DNA from: Actinomycetes bacterium
GTDB lineage: Bacteria; Actinomycetota; Actinomycetes; Propionibacteriales; Propionibacteriaceae
Assembly: GCA_023392635.1 (NCBI GenBank)
Contig: JAEVYS010000105.1
Coordinates: 19,966-83,965 of the forward strand
DNA: 64,000 nt
Direction of reading: 5' to 3'
Notes under the pieces: model-generated
Databases searched by the model: none
Told to the model about the DNA's origin: nothing
Seen by the model: the letters and a program-made list of their open reading frames with translations, nothing else
Made by a program: the position numbers and the translations under genes
Shown: in pieces, positions 33,418-42,129 of the stretch
Layout of the letters: each line of letters starts with the position of its first letter
Position numbering within the stretch: position 1 is the first letter of the stretch

Positions 33418-35679
33418 CTAGGCGCTCGCGCGCTCATCAGGTCTTTCGGCATCGGAGGTCGGCGCCGCCGCAGCGGCCTCGGCGGGAAGTTCGAACCGGA
33501 ACGTTGACCCCTGCCCGAGCGTGCTCTCGACCCAGATGCGGCCGCCCATCCGCTCGACCAGCCCCTGGCAGATCGCCAGGCCGAGCCCGGTGCCGGTCTT
33601 CTCGCGGCTCCCGCTGGCGTCGACCTGGCTGAACCGCCCGAAGACGGCATCCAGCTTGTCGGCCGGGATGCCGCACCCGGTGTCGGTTACCGCGAACTGG
33701 ACGGCGTCGCCGGTGGTGCGGACGTCCACGACCACGCGGTCGCCGGGGTCACTGAAGCGCACGGCGTTGCCCAGCAGGTTGATGAGCACCTGGACGAGGC
33801 GGTCGCGGTCGGCCAGCACACGCCCGGACGCCGGCCCGCAGACCAGGGTGATCCCCGCGGCGTGCGCCATTCCCGAGGTCGCGGCGATCGCCTCCCTGCA
33901 CATGGGAGCAGCGTCGTGGGCCGCGATCGTCAGCGGCAGCATGCCGGAGTCCAGCCGCTCGATGTCCAGGATGTCGTTGACCAGCCGGCCCAGCCGGATG
34001 CTGCCGGAGCTGGCGATGTCGATCATCCGGGCGGCCTTCGGCGGCACCTGCCCGAGCGCCCCGCCCGCGATCAGCCCGAGCGCACCACGGATGGAGGTGA
34101 GGGGCGTGCGCAGCTCGTGGCTCACGAACGAGATGAACTCCTGCTTCATCCGGTCCATCTCGCGGCGCTGGCTCACGTCCCGGAACACCACCACGGCACC
34201 GGTGATCCCGTTCTCGCCCGTGAGCGGGCTGGCCGTCGCCTCGACGACGATCTCCTTGCCGTCGCCGCGGAGGTAGATGTCGTCCTCGCCGGTGGCGGTG
34301 AGGCCCGAACTGATCGCTTCGGTGATGTAGCAGCCCGCCTTGGGGAACTGCGTGCCGTCCCGCTGCGGCGCATGGAAGAGCTCGTGGGCGTCCGCACCGA
34401 CGAGCTCGCTCTCCGGGCGCTGCAGCAGGCGGGTGGTGGCGCTGTTCACCATCGTGATCAGGCCGGCCCGGTCGACACCGTAGATGCCGTCGGCGACCGA
34501 GGCGAGCAGGAGTTCGCGCTGCCGGGTGATGTGGTGCAGCTGCTTGGTCCGCTCGCTGACCCTGGTCTCCAGGGAGCGCCTCAGTTGCTCGTTGTCGAGC
34601 ACGAGCGCGACCTGGCGCAGCACGACGACGCAGATCAGCATTCCCCACACCACCCGTGGCGCGGCGTACATGTCGCCGCGGATGTCGACGGCCATGCTCG
34701 TTCCGGCAGCGCACAGGAAGATGCTCAGGCAGACCAGGGTGCTCACCAGGGAGGACGACTCCTCTGCTGCCGGCTCCGGATGGTGCCCGGCGTCCGGGTG
34801 CAGGGCGGCGAGGCACACCAGGAGGTAACCGCCGAGCCACCCCAGGTCCCACCAGCTGCCGAGGGCCGCCGCGCCCTTCGACACGTTCACGGCGTAGGCC
34901 ATGTCGGACACGGCGTACAGCAGGAAGGCCGAGCCGAGCAGTTGCAGCGGTGCGCGGCTCGCGGTGCCGCTGCGCGTGATCATCAAGGTGGCGAACGTCG
35001 TGATCACCAGGTCGAGGACGGGCAGCGCGAGGACCTGCAGCTCGCTGATCGGCGAATCGTCGCGCCCGGCGAGCAGTGTCGGGAAGATCGTGACGCTCGC
35101 CACGAACAGCACCGATCCGCCCACGACCAGGCCGTCGAGGATCAGCCGCGCCAGGTCGGTCCCGCGACGCGGTGTCGGCGGGAACAGGGTGAGTGCCGCG
35201 ACGCAGGCGAGCAGGGCGGCGATCAGGAGCGCGTCGACGAGGCCGAGCCACTCCGTCCAGCCGAGCATGTCCAGGGCCAGCCCGATGGCGTTGGCCAGGA
35301 AACCCAGGCACAGGCCGAGGGCGACCGTGAACCACGCCCGCCGGCGGCGGCCGTCGACCGTGGTACGCATGCGACGGAACGCCGACAGGCCGGCGGCAGC
35401 GCCGAAGACCAGCAGGCACGCCGTGGTGATCAGCGCGCGGGCATCGGCGTCGCTGGTGAGACTGACGGCCCCACCGAACGCGAGGCACGAAAGGGGGCCG
35501 AGGACGCAGACCGCGACGAAGGCGCGCGGCAGCGCCTCGGCTCGTTGTGGGGCGTCTCGCAAGGGGGTCTCACTGGTCGGGGGGGTCGCCAGAAGTATAA
35601 GTGGCGAACGGGCCCGCGCGTGACGATTCATCCGCCGCCGTGCTTCGGCGCCGAGGTTCGGTCGAGAAGCGGAATTCAC
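33418..35679 (-). CDS. membrane histidine kinase with PAS domain
   Basis: The first 310 or so residues contain about eight hydrophobic helices of a sensor of unknown family. A coiled segment (about 350-390) leads into a PAS domain (about 390-505, VADGIYGVDRAGLITMVNSA). The HisKA box is FVSHELRTPLTSIRGAL and the ATPase has NLLGNAVRFSDPG, DTGCGIP and GTGLGLAIC. It autophosphorylates on His and passes phosphate to a receiver; candidates are the OmpR regulator in the same operon and the stand-alone receiver encoded divergently 46 bp away. A GTG at 35679 or ATG at 35631 may start it. Confidence 0.88.
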   Translation of the reverse strand: MNSASRPNLGAEARRRMNRHARARSPLILLATPPTSETPLRDAPQRAEALPRAFVAVCVLGPLSCLAFGGAVSLTSDADARALITTACLLVFGAAAGLSAFRRMRTTVDGRRRRAWFTVALGLCLGFLANAIGLALDMLGWTEWLGLVDALLIAALLACVAALTLFPPTPRRGTDLARLILDGLVVGGSVLFVASVTIFPTLLAGRDDSPISELQVLALPVLDLVITTFATLMITRSGTASRAPLQLLGSAFLLYAVSDMAYAVNVSKGAAALGSWWDLGWLGGYLLVCLAALHPDAGHHPEPAAEESSSLVSTLVCLSIFLCAAGTSMAVDIRGDMYAAPRVVWGMLICVVVLRQVALVLDNEQLRRSLETRVSERTKQLHHITRQRELLLASVADGIYGVDRAGLITMVNSATTRLLQRPESELVGADAHELFHAPQRDGTQFPKAGCYITEAISSGLTATGEDDIYLRGDGKEIVVEATASPLTGENGITGAVVVFRDVSQRREMDRMKQEFISFVSHELRTPLTSIRGALGLIAGGALGQVPPKAARMIDIASSGSIRLGRLVNDILDIERLDSGMLPLTIAAHDAAPMCREAIAATSGMAHAAGITLVCGPASGRVLADRDRLVQVLINLLGNAVRFSDPGDRVVVDVRTTGDAVQFAVTDTGCGIPADKLDAVFGRFSQVDASGSREKTGTGLGLAICQGLVERMGGRIWVESTLGQGSTFRFELPAEAAAAAPTSDAERPDERASA

Positions 35680-35725
35680 TACGGCAAGGCATTACGATGG
35701 CGGCGACACACCCTCAAGGAGATCG

Positions 35726-36112
35726 ATGCAGGCCCCGGCGGACGTCCCATCCAAGCTGCTGCTCGTCGTTGACGACGACGACGACATCCGCGAGGTCGCG
35801 GCCACCGCCCTGGAGCTGGTCGACGGCTTCCGGATCGTCACGGCGACCGGCGGCAGCGCCGCGGTCGAGCGTGCGCAGGAACAGGGTCCGGACGCGATCC
35901 TCCTGGACGTGATGATGCCCGGCATCAGCGGGCTCGAGACCGTCGCGCGACTGAAGGCGGCCGAGAAGACGTCTCACATCCCCGTGATCCTGCTCACCGC
36001 CCGCGTGGACGATGACACACCCGATCCCGGCATCGCCGGCGTGATCGCGAAGCCGTTCGATCCGATGCGCCTGGGAGGCGAGGTCCGGCGCCTCCTCGGG
36101 TGGCCGTCGTGA
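35726..36112 (+). CDS. stand-alone receiver-domain response regulator
   Basis: The 128-residue protein is a bare receiver: acidic cluster VVDDDDDI, phospho-acceptor Asp61 in LLDVMMPG, Thr in LLTARVDDD and Lys in IAKPFDP. With no output domain it must act by protein contact or as a phosphate relay. AAGGAG is at ideal distance from the ATG. The Hpt gene overlaps its stop (GTGA), so the two form a His-Asp relay module, presumably fed by the divergent histidine kinase. Confidence 0.88.
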   Translation: MQAPADVPSKLLLVVDDDDDIREVAATALELVDGFRIVTATGGSAAVERAQEQGPDAILLDVMMPGISGLETVARLKAAEKTSHIPVILLTARVDDDTPDPGIAGVIAKPFDPMRLGGEVRRLLGWPS

Positions 36113-36435
36113 CCGCGGACGACCTGTTCGAGGCGACCTACCGGGCGCTCGCCCGCAAGGCGTGGCACACGAACTCCGGCCGGGTGGCGGAACTGCAGTC
36201 GCTGGCCGAGGAGCTCCGCCGCACGGGAACGTGGACGCCGGAGCGCCAGGAACGGGGCAGGGAGCTCGCCCACAGCATCCGCGGGTCAGCGGGAACCTTC
36301 GGCCAGGAAGCCGTGTCGTTCGCGGCCGGGGAACTCGAGAGCAGGCTGGGGACGTCCGTGCCCGCCGCCTCAGCCGGCGATGTGGCTGTCCTCGTCGCGC
36401 GCGTGGCCGACGCGATCGGGCCGGCGCCCGAGTAG
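36109..36435 (+). CDS. histidine phosphotransfer (Hpt) domain protein
   Basis: The chosen GTG at 36109 overlaps the receiver's stop codon. The 108 residues form a helical bundle with the phospho-His in LAHSIRGSAGTFG (His55), followed by AVSFAAGELESRL. It would shuttle phosphate between receivers. Tight coupling to the receiver gene argues they work together. A GTG at 36100 is an alternative. Confidence 0.8.
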   Translation: MTADDLFEATYRALARKAWHTNSGRVAELQSLAEELRRTGTWTPERQERGRELAHSIRGSAGTFGQEAVSFAAGELESRLGTSVPAASAGDVAVLVARVADAIGPAPE

Positions 36436-36443
36436 TCCGGCCC

Positions 36444-36830
36444 TCACGACGCGGCGAGGAGTCGTCGCGCCGACCGGGCGGCGTCGACGAGTTCGGCGTA
36501 CAGGTCCGCCGTGTTCGGCTCGCTCCTGTCCAGCGCGAGCCGGAGGGCGAGTGCGCGTCCGCACAGGTCGGTCGCCCCGACCATGTGGCTCGACGTCTCC
36601 AGCGTGAGCAGGACCGTGATGCCGGAGTCAACGCGGCGTTCCCTGATCGAGGCGTCGATCGTCACGAGCCGCTCGTCGAGGAGCGACAGGTAGTGGGCGA
36701 CGAACCGCTCCACGGCAGTGGCGCCGAGCTCGAGCCGCAGGCTCTCGAGAGTGGGGTTCTCCGGCGGGGGCGGCGGCTCGGAGCCGCGGTCGAGTTGCTT
36801 GCCGGCCCCCTCTGCCGGCAAGCAACTCAT
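36444..36830 (-). CDS. degenerate Hpt-like protein without the phospho-accepting histidine
   Basis: The pattern LLTLETSSHMVGATDLCGRA aligns with the Hpt consensus AHxLRSSSxxVGAxxLxxLC, but Leu stands where His is required; the His that is present falls seven places later. The protein is helical, 128 residues, with a proline run near 25-30. It could be a non-phosphorylatable competitor or docking partner of the neighbouring Hpt protein, with which it converges. The ATG at 36830 lies at the edge of a perfect hairpin and has no clear ribosome binding site, so the start is uncertain. Confidence 0.5.
   Translation of the reverse strand: MSCLPAEGAGKQLDRGSEPPPPPENPTLESLRLELGATAVERFVAHYLSLLDERLVTIDASIRERRVDSGITVLLTLETSSHMVGATDLCGRALALRLALDRSEPNTADLYAELVDAARSARRLLAAS
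36792..36828. promoter_or_regulatory. perfect 15-bp inverted repeat over the start of the degenerate Hpt gene
   Basis: GAGTTGCTTGCCGGC (36792-36806) pairs without mismatch with GCCGGCAAGCAACTC (36814-36828) across a 7-nt loop. On the minus strand it immediately follows the AT of the start codon, so it may sequester the translation start, act as an attenuator, or be a terminator for leftward transcripts. Confidence 0.55.
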
Positions 36831-37293
36831 GACGCGGCGCCGTGAGGCACCGAAGCGACACGACGGCGATCGCCGGTGGCCCCCCAGCCACCCGGCGGCA
36901 TCGAGGAAGTCTGCATGGCAGCCCCCTCTCCTTCCGCGTATCCAGCTCCGGCGCACCTCGCGGTTCCCCCTTGCGTGAGACCCATCCTGCGCCACCGCGC
37001 TGCAGAACCACTGGAGTGGGGCTCAAGGCGACCTCAAGAATCCTCAAGATCGGATCAAGCGGCTCCGGCGGCCCGGGAGCGGTCGGGCAGGCGCCGGGCC
37101 GCTGGCTGTTCAACAGCCCGACGCCCTGGCGGCAGGGCAGGCGCCCGTCCTGCCACGTGCTGCTGGGTGTACCCGAGACGGCCGGCGCCGCCGGTCCGTT
37201 GTTCGTTCGGCGGGAGGTGGTGTGCGTAAACGGGGGGGCGGGTACTTCGTGCCGGGAGCGGGGAGTGCCGCCCGCCCGAGTCCGGAGGGGAGC
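36831..37293. other. 463-bp divergent intergenic region
   Basis: It separates the degenerate Hpt gene (minus) from an AraC regulator (plus). The only structure noticed is the CTCAAG repeat array at 37022-37059. Open frames inside are shadows. Confidence 0.4.
37022..37059. promoter_or_regulatory. four-fold CTCAAG direct-repeat array
   Basis: CTCAAG occurs at 37022, 37033 and 37043, and ATCAAG at 37054: steps of 11, 10 and 11 bp, one helical turn. Such arrays are typical binding sites of OmpR/PhoB-type regulators; the regulator at 31520-32269 is the nearest candidate. Confidence 0.5.
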
Positions 37294-38244
37294 ATGCACG
37301 AGCCGATCGTCACCTCGTTCACCACGACCGACCCGTCCGCCGCGCACGACCACGTCGCCCGGGTCTACGCGGACAACCGCTTCGTGGTGCGTGGCCGCCT
37401 GGAGGACTTCGCCTACCGCCAGGCACGCATCGACCTCGGCGACGTCCGGCTCGACTCGTTCCGCAACGGCCTGCGGACCGAGTACCGGATGCAACCGCTG
37501 GGCTACCCGATGGTCACCCGGGTCCTCGACCGGCCCATGCTGGTCACCACGGACGGCGTGGAGCGGCGTGCCGCCCGCGGCGAGGTGCTCCTGCTGGCAC
37601 GCCCGGACGAGCCGTACCAGACGAAGCTCGACGGCAGCAGCCTCGAACTCGTCGGGATCGATCCGTCCGTGTTCGCGCAGGTCGACGCGGACGCGGGCGA
37701 GCGCTTGGCCCGGTTGCGCTACGACATCCTCGACCCGACGGTGTCGCGATGGTGGCTGGACACCGTCGACTACGTCACCCGCACCGTCCAGGAGGTGGGG
37801 CCGGGCGGCAGCGCCCTGGTCCTCGGCCACGCCGGACGGTTGCTCGCCGCGGCGCTGCTGGCCGCCTTCGACCCCGGCGGCTCCACCGAGCAACGGGCGG
37901 ACCGAACCGACGCCACGCCCGCCACCCTGCGCCGCGCCGTGGCCTTCCTCGAGGCCAATCCCGACCTCGATCTCGGCGTCGCCGACGTCGCCAGGGAGTG
38001 CAGCGTGTCGATCCGCGCGGTCCAGCTGGCATTCCGCCGCCACCTCGGGACCACCCCGATGGCGTACCTGCGCCGGGTCCGCCTCGATCGGGTCCGCACC
38101 GAGTTGCTGGCCGCGTCGCCCGGCAGCGGCGTCACGGTCACCGGGGTCGCCGTCCGCTGGGGGTTCGCGAGGGCGAGCCGCCTCAGCGCCCAGTACCGGG
38201 CGGAGTTCGGCGAGTCGCCCCGAGACACCCTGCGGCGGTCCTGA
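37294..38244 (+). CDS. AraC-family transcriptional regulator
   Basis: GGAGGGGAG precedes the ATG at 37294, so the 24 upstream codons are dropped. The N-terminal 190 residues resemble the AraC-binding-like domain (TTDPSAAHDHVARVYADNRF; ARGEVLLLARPDEPY). The C-terminal pair of helix-turn-helix motifs lies at about 225-315: LGVADVARECSVSIRAVQLAF and VTGVAVRWGFARASRLSAQYRAEFGESP. It is a paralogue of the gene at 38737. The ligand and targets are unknown. Confidence 0.85.
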   Translation: MHEPIVTSFTTTDPSAAHDHVARVYADNRFVVRGRLEDFAYRQARIDLGDVRLDSFRNGLRTEYRMQPLGYPMVTRVLDRPMLVTTDGVERRAARGEVLLLARPDEPYQTKLDGSSLELVGIDPSVFAQVDADAGERLARLRYDILDPTVSRWWLDTVDYVTRTVQEVGPGGSALVLGHAGRLLAAALLAAFDPGGSTEQRADRTDATPATLRRAVAFLEANPDLDLGVADVARECSVSIRAVQLAFRRHLGTTPMAYLRRVRLDRVRTELLAASPGSGVTVTGVAVRWGFARASRLSAQYRAEFGESPRDTLRRS

Positions 38245-38381
38245 GGTGGCGGCGCTTCGCTCCAGCGGCCACACGTGTGCGTTCCGGACGGTAGACCGGC
38301 AGGTCGGACACGGGGGAGCCTTGGAGTCGGCCCGGGCACCCAGGACCCCCGCCCTGAACACCCTGTGCGCGGAGGCCCACC

Positions 38382-38705
38382 ATTCCGGACAACACCGAAC
38401 CGACGACCGGGCAACTCGAACGCCCGGTCATCGACGGCGCCACGACGCTGCTGCCGCAGCTTCTCGATGCCCAGCAGCGGATCGAGCAGCTGCAGGGGGC
38501 TCTGGCGAGCAACCGGACGATCGGCATCGCGACGGGGATCGTCGCCGAGCGGTTGCGACTCGCCCCGGACGCCGCCTTCGAGTGGCTGGTCCGGGCGAGC
38601 CAGCACGGCAACCGCAAGCTCCGCGACGTGGCTGCTGAGGTGGTGGCCGGCGCGGCAACGGCCGCCTCGCCGGCGACACCGGGCCAGGGCAGGCGTCCCC
38701 GTTGA
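38382..38705 (+). CDS. ANTAR-domain protein with an apparent ATT start
   Basis: An open frame of 107 codons has no ATG, GTG or TTG start after an in-frame TGA, but an ATT at 38382 sits six bases after a perfect GGAGG (38371-38375). ATT is a rare but real bacterial start. The protein has a coiled N-terminus (LLDAQQRIEQLQGAL) and an ANTAR unit (NRTIGIATGIVAERLRL, AFEWLVRASQHGNRKLRDVA), an RNA-binding antiterminator. It lies between two AraC paralogues on the same strand, 31 bp before the second. Confidence 0.6.
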   Translation: MPDNTEPTTGQLERPVIDGATTLLPQLLDAQQRIEQLQGALASNRTIGIATGIVAERLRLAPDAAFEWLVRASQHGNRKLRDVAAEVVAGAATAASPATPGQGRRPR

Positions 38706-38736
38706 TCCGCGGACGGTCAGGGCAGGAGGCGCGGCG

Positions 38737-39735
38737 ATGAGCCTCGCGGTCCCCCAGCCGACCCGCTCCGGCTTCTCGACCACCGATCCGGCCGTCGCTG
38801 CCGACATGCTGTCGCGCCTCTATCCCGGGACCCGGCTGCAGACGGCGGAACCGGGCGCGCCGGTGCGGTTCGAGGTGCGGAGCGTGTCCGCGGGCCGCCT
38901 GCGGCTCGATCGCGTCCGCTTCGCCCTCGAGGGTCGCGCCGAACACGAGCCGCTGGACTACCTCCTGGCGATGGCGCCCACCGGTGGCGCCATCCGGATG
39001 GGCGTGCCGGGGGGCGGCGGCCGCTTCGTGGGCGGCAGTTGCGTCCTGTGCCCCCTGGACGTCCCGATGAGCTTCCGGTGGAGCGACGATTTCGAGGAGA
39101 TCGCCGTCCCGCTCGCTCTGGACATGGTGACGCGCCACGCTGCGGCCGTGACCGGCATCGCGGAGAAGGACTTCGCCTTCCTGGGCATCGAGCCGGTATC
39201 CCCCGCGATGGGCCGGTTGTGGTTCTCGACGGTGGCCTACCTGTTCCGGCAGTTGCATGCCGCCGACTCCCCGATGGCCCATCCGCTCGTCCAGGCCGAA
39301 GCGTTGAGCCTGCTCGCCGGGACGCTGGTCGCGTCCTTTCCCAACAGCACGATGACGGCACACCACCCTGCGCAGGCGGAGTTGGCGTCCTCGGCGGCGC
39401 GTAGGGCGATGGCCTTCATCGAGGAGCACTGCGAGGAGCCGCTGACCGTGACGGACATCGCGCGGGCGGCCGGGATCGGCGTGCGGGGGCTGCAGGCGAG
39501 TTTCGCGAGGAACACCGGGATGACGCCGCTCGGCTACGCGCGGCGCGTCCGGCTGGAGCGTGCGCACGCCGAGCTGCAGTCCGCCGACCCCGACGACGGC
39601 ACCACGGTCCGCGGGGTCGCCGCCCGGTGGGGTTTCGCGAAGCCGGAGCGGTTCGCCGCGATCTACCGGCAGCGGTACGGCCGGCTCCCGAGCCAGACCC
39701 TTCGCGGACGGACGTCCCGGCGGCCCGGGGGCTGA
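38737..39735 (+). CDS. AraC-family transcriptional regulator (paralogue)
   Basis: The ATG at 38737 follows GCAGGAGG. The 332 residues share the layout of the gene at 37294: a TTDPAVAADMLSRLYPG opening, a beta-rich sensor half, and C-terminal helix-turn-helix motifs LTVTDIARAAGIGVRGLQASF and VRGVAARWGFAKPERFAAIYRQRYGRLP. The two paralogues may cross-regulate. It ends 21 bp from a convergent MFS gene. Confidence 0.85.
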   Translation: MSLAVPQPTRSGFSTTDPAVAADMLSRLYPGTRLQTAEPGAPVRFEVRSVSAGRLRLDRVRFALEGRAEHEPLDYLLAMAPTGGAIRMGVPGGGGRFVGGSCVLCPLDVPMSFRWSDDFEEIAVPLALDMVTRHAAAVTGIAEKDFAFLGIEPVSPAMGRLWFSTVAYLFRQLHAADSPMAHPLVQAEALSLLAGTLVASFPNSTMTAHHPAQAELASSAARRAMAFIEEHCEEPLTVTDIARAAGIGVRGLQASFARNTGMTPLGYARRVRLERAHAELQSADPDDGTTVRGVAARWGFAKPERFAAIYRQRYGRLPSQTLRGRTSRRPGG

Positions 39736-39756
39736 GCACCCGCGCGGCGCGCCCGA

Positions 39757-41019
39757 CTAGGGCAGAAGTGTCGGCCCGTGGCGCCGGGCCGCGGCAGCGG
39801 AGTCGCTCCCGCGACGCTGGACCTCTGCCGCCGCGAAGGCACCGGCGGTCACGACCAGCATCAGCGCGCACGCGGCGTACACCCCCGGATAGCCCCACGG
39901 CGCATCGGCGAAGGCGATCACCGGGCCGGCGAGCACCGAACCGATCCGTCCGGTGTTCGCGAAGATGCCGTTCGCGAGGCCCGGGCGTGGGATCAGCTCC
40001 TGGAAGATGGTGAGCCCGATGCCCGCGACGGTGGCGTAGAACCACGCGTTGAGCACCTGGAGCGCCAACAGCCCCACCAGGTCGCGCGCCACGACCATCC
40101 CGGCGTAGTAGGCCACGCCGGCCACACACCCCCAGAACAGCAGGACGCGGCTCGCGTACCGATCGCTCAGCCTGCCGAGCAGGACCAGCACGGGGATCTC
40201 GAGGCCGGCGGCCAGCCCCGCACACACTCCGGCCCACACCAGCGGCAGGCCGAGGGCCTGGCTGACGTTCAGGGTGAGGATGGCGACGGCAGCGGTGTTC
40301 GTCGCCTGGGCCAGCACGAACGCCACCGAGACGATCAGCACCCGTGGGCCGACCGCGATTCGCCACCCCGTGGCGCCGGAGCCCGACGCGGCCTCCTCCG
40401 GCGTCGCCGGCGACGTCCCGGCTTCGTCGTCGCGGGCCCGGAGCCACCCGGCGATGGCGACACTCGCGAGCGAGAACGCACCGACGACGACCAGGATCGA
40501 CCGTCCGCCGAGCCAGCCGATCAGCGCCGTGGCGACCGGCGGCCCGATCACCCACGCGAGCGAGAACATCGCCCGCGTGTTGACGACCTGGGAGGTGCTC
40601 GCCCCGCCCTTCATGATGTAGGCGAAGAGCAGTGTGATGCCCGCGCCGCCGGGCCCGCCCAGGAGGACGAGGGCGACGGCGGCCACCGGCAGGCTCGTCC
40701 CGAAGAGCATGAGCGCGGCGAGCCCGAGCGTCAGGCAGCTGCAGGCCAGCAGCGGACCCAGGTAGCGCCCGCGGCGGTCCGCCCGAACCGGGATCACGAG
40801 GGAGGCGAGGAAGCCGGAGGCGTTGTACACGGCGACGACGGCCCCGACCTGGGCGGCGGACGCGCCGAAGATCGTCACCAGCAGCAGGGCGAGGGTGGGC
40901 CCGAGGAAGGCGGCCTGCAGGCCCCACAGGCCCGCGGCCAGCAGCGCGAGCCGTCGGTTGGTGCCGGTCGCGCCGGGTGCGGGTGCGAAAGCTGGCTCGG
41001 CCCTGCGACCTCCCGGCAT
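39757..41019 (-). CDS. MFS exporter resembling SET-family sugar efflux transporters
   Basis: The 420-residue protein has about 12 hydrophobic segments. The N-terminal half shows FLGPTLALLLVTIFGAS and the loop VRADRRGRYLGP; the second half has LGRLSDRYASRVLL and GIGLTIFQELIPRPGLANGIF. This pattern is closest to SetA-like sugar or sugar-drug efflux pumps. The exported substrate is not predictable. The binding site before its ATG is weak. A 740-bp noncoding stretch lies upstream. Confidence 0.75.
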   Translation of the reverse strand: MPGGRRAEPAFAPAPGATGTNRRLALLAAGLWGLQAAFLGPTLALLLVTIFGASAAQVGAVVAVYNASGFLASLVIPVRADRRGRYLGPLLACSCLTLGLAALMLFGTSLPVAAVALVLLGGPGGAGITLLFAYIMKGGASTSQVVNTRAMFSLAWVIGPPVATALIGWLGGRSILVVVGAFSLASVAIAGWLRARDDEAGTSPATPEEAASGSGATGWRIAVGPRVLIVSVAFVLAQATNTAAVAILTLNVSQALGLPLVWAGVCAGLAAGLEIPVLVLLGRLSDRYASRVLLFWGCVAGVAYYAGMVVARDLVGLLALQVLNAWFYATVAGIGLTIFQELIPRPGLANGIFANTGRIGSVLAGPVIAFADAPWGYPGVYAACALMLVVTAGAFAAAEVQRRGSDSAAAARRHGPTLLP

Positions 41020-41763
41020 GGCTGCAACGCTACGCGCATCGGCCCCTGCGCACGGGCGCTCCGGCGATCCTCAGGAGGACGAGTGAGCCCGCCGGGCAGG
41101 AGGGGTGACTGCTCCGGCGGGCTCGATCCGCGAAGGGCCGTCGGGGGGGTTGGCTGGGGTTGGCCGTCAACGGGATCAGCAGGATCCTACGGGGCGGCGG
41201 GAGCCGGGCTCAGTCCCCGTCCGGGGGACTTTTGAACCATCAAATTGCCGTTGTCGTCGTCGGCAGCGTCGACGGGTGGAACTGCCACGGGCGGACGGGG
41301 TGGGACGCCATCGAGGGCCCGTTACCCCGGACCAGCCCGCTCCCCCTCAAGATCGGGCGGTCGAAACGGGCTACGGACCCTCGACCTGGTTCGCGTGACC
41401 GATCCCCCCGAGCGGCCCCACTGTGTACCGACGGTTCGGGCTCCGGATGAATGCGGAACCTCGAGCGGTACGAGCAGAACCATAACACTGGCGGATCCGT
41501 GGTGTTACGGTATATCTGGTGCGGATTTCGTGTTCGGTTGCGACGGGCGGTTCGAAATGCGCTCAGCCGAGCCGTGAGTAGGCAATTGTGCGGCGGCCGC
41601 ACGGCGGCCGGCCGGTGCCCACGGAGTCCCGGGCGACGCGCGCACGAGCGTCCCTGCCGGCGGCGGGACGGCTGGTGGGCCGCCGGCCCCACCGCGTGCC
41701 ACGATGGTGCCCACGCACAGCGTGGGCTCCGCGGCCGCGGAGGCCGGGTGAGGAGTCGATCCG
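41020..41763. other. 744-bp divergent intergenic region
   Basis: No convincing gene is present. It contains a perfect 11-bp hairpin (41085-41124) and a locally AT-richer patch at about 41440-41580 with AACAC-N13-GTGTT (41488-41510), an operator-like inverted repeat followed by TATATC. The patch is likely a promoter region or the scar of an insertion. Confidence 0.4.
41085..41124. promoter_or_regulatory. perfect 11-bp hairpin in the leader of the SET-like exporter
   Basis: GAGCCCGCCGG (41085-41095) pairs with CCGGCGGGCTC (41114-41124). On the minus strand it lies 66 bp before the exporter start, suitable for an RNA leader structure or a terminator of upstream transcription. Confidence 0.4.
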
Positions 41764-42129
41764 ATGACCGATGAGCGTCGGTTCCCGAGGTCCGTGTACT
41801 CCCGTGGCGAGGACCCGGACCCGCGCTTCAGCCTTGCGAACGAGCGGACCTTCCTCACCTGGATCGGCACCTCGCTCGCCCTGATCTCGGTCGGCGTGGG
41901 CCTGGAGTCGCTCGCCACGAACCTGCAGCCCGGCTTCCGCACGGCAGCGTCGATCGTGCTGATCGTCGCCGGCCTGGTCTGCCCGGTGCAGGCGTGGCGT
42001 GGCTGGGCGGGCGTGGAGACGGCCCTGCGTGAGCGCCGTCCGCTTCCGCCGAGCGGCATGCTCGTGGTCCTTCCCGCCGCGCTGGTCGTGGCCGGTGTCC
42101 TGGTCCTGCTGGGATTCCTGGTGCCGTGA
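41764..42129 (+). CDS. DUF202 membrane protein
   Basis: The 121 residues contain the DUF202 signature LANERTFLTWIGTSLALISVG before the first of three hydrophobic helices. GAGGAGT precedes the ATG. Its stop overlaps the second DUF202 gene (GTGA), so the two are coupled and probably form a heteromeric complex. Function unknown. Confidence 0.85.
   Translation: MTDERRFPRSVYSRGEDPDPRFSLANERTFLTWIGTSLALISVGVGLESLATNLQPGFRTAASIVLIVAGLVCPVQAWRGWAGVETALRERRPLPPSGMLVVLPAALVVAGVLVLLGFLVP

Noticed and set aside
41240..41692. 150-residue minus-strand frame in the 41-kb intergenic region
   Set aside because: Composition resembles random GC-rich translation, and it runs through an AT-richer patch without a start site.
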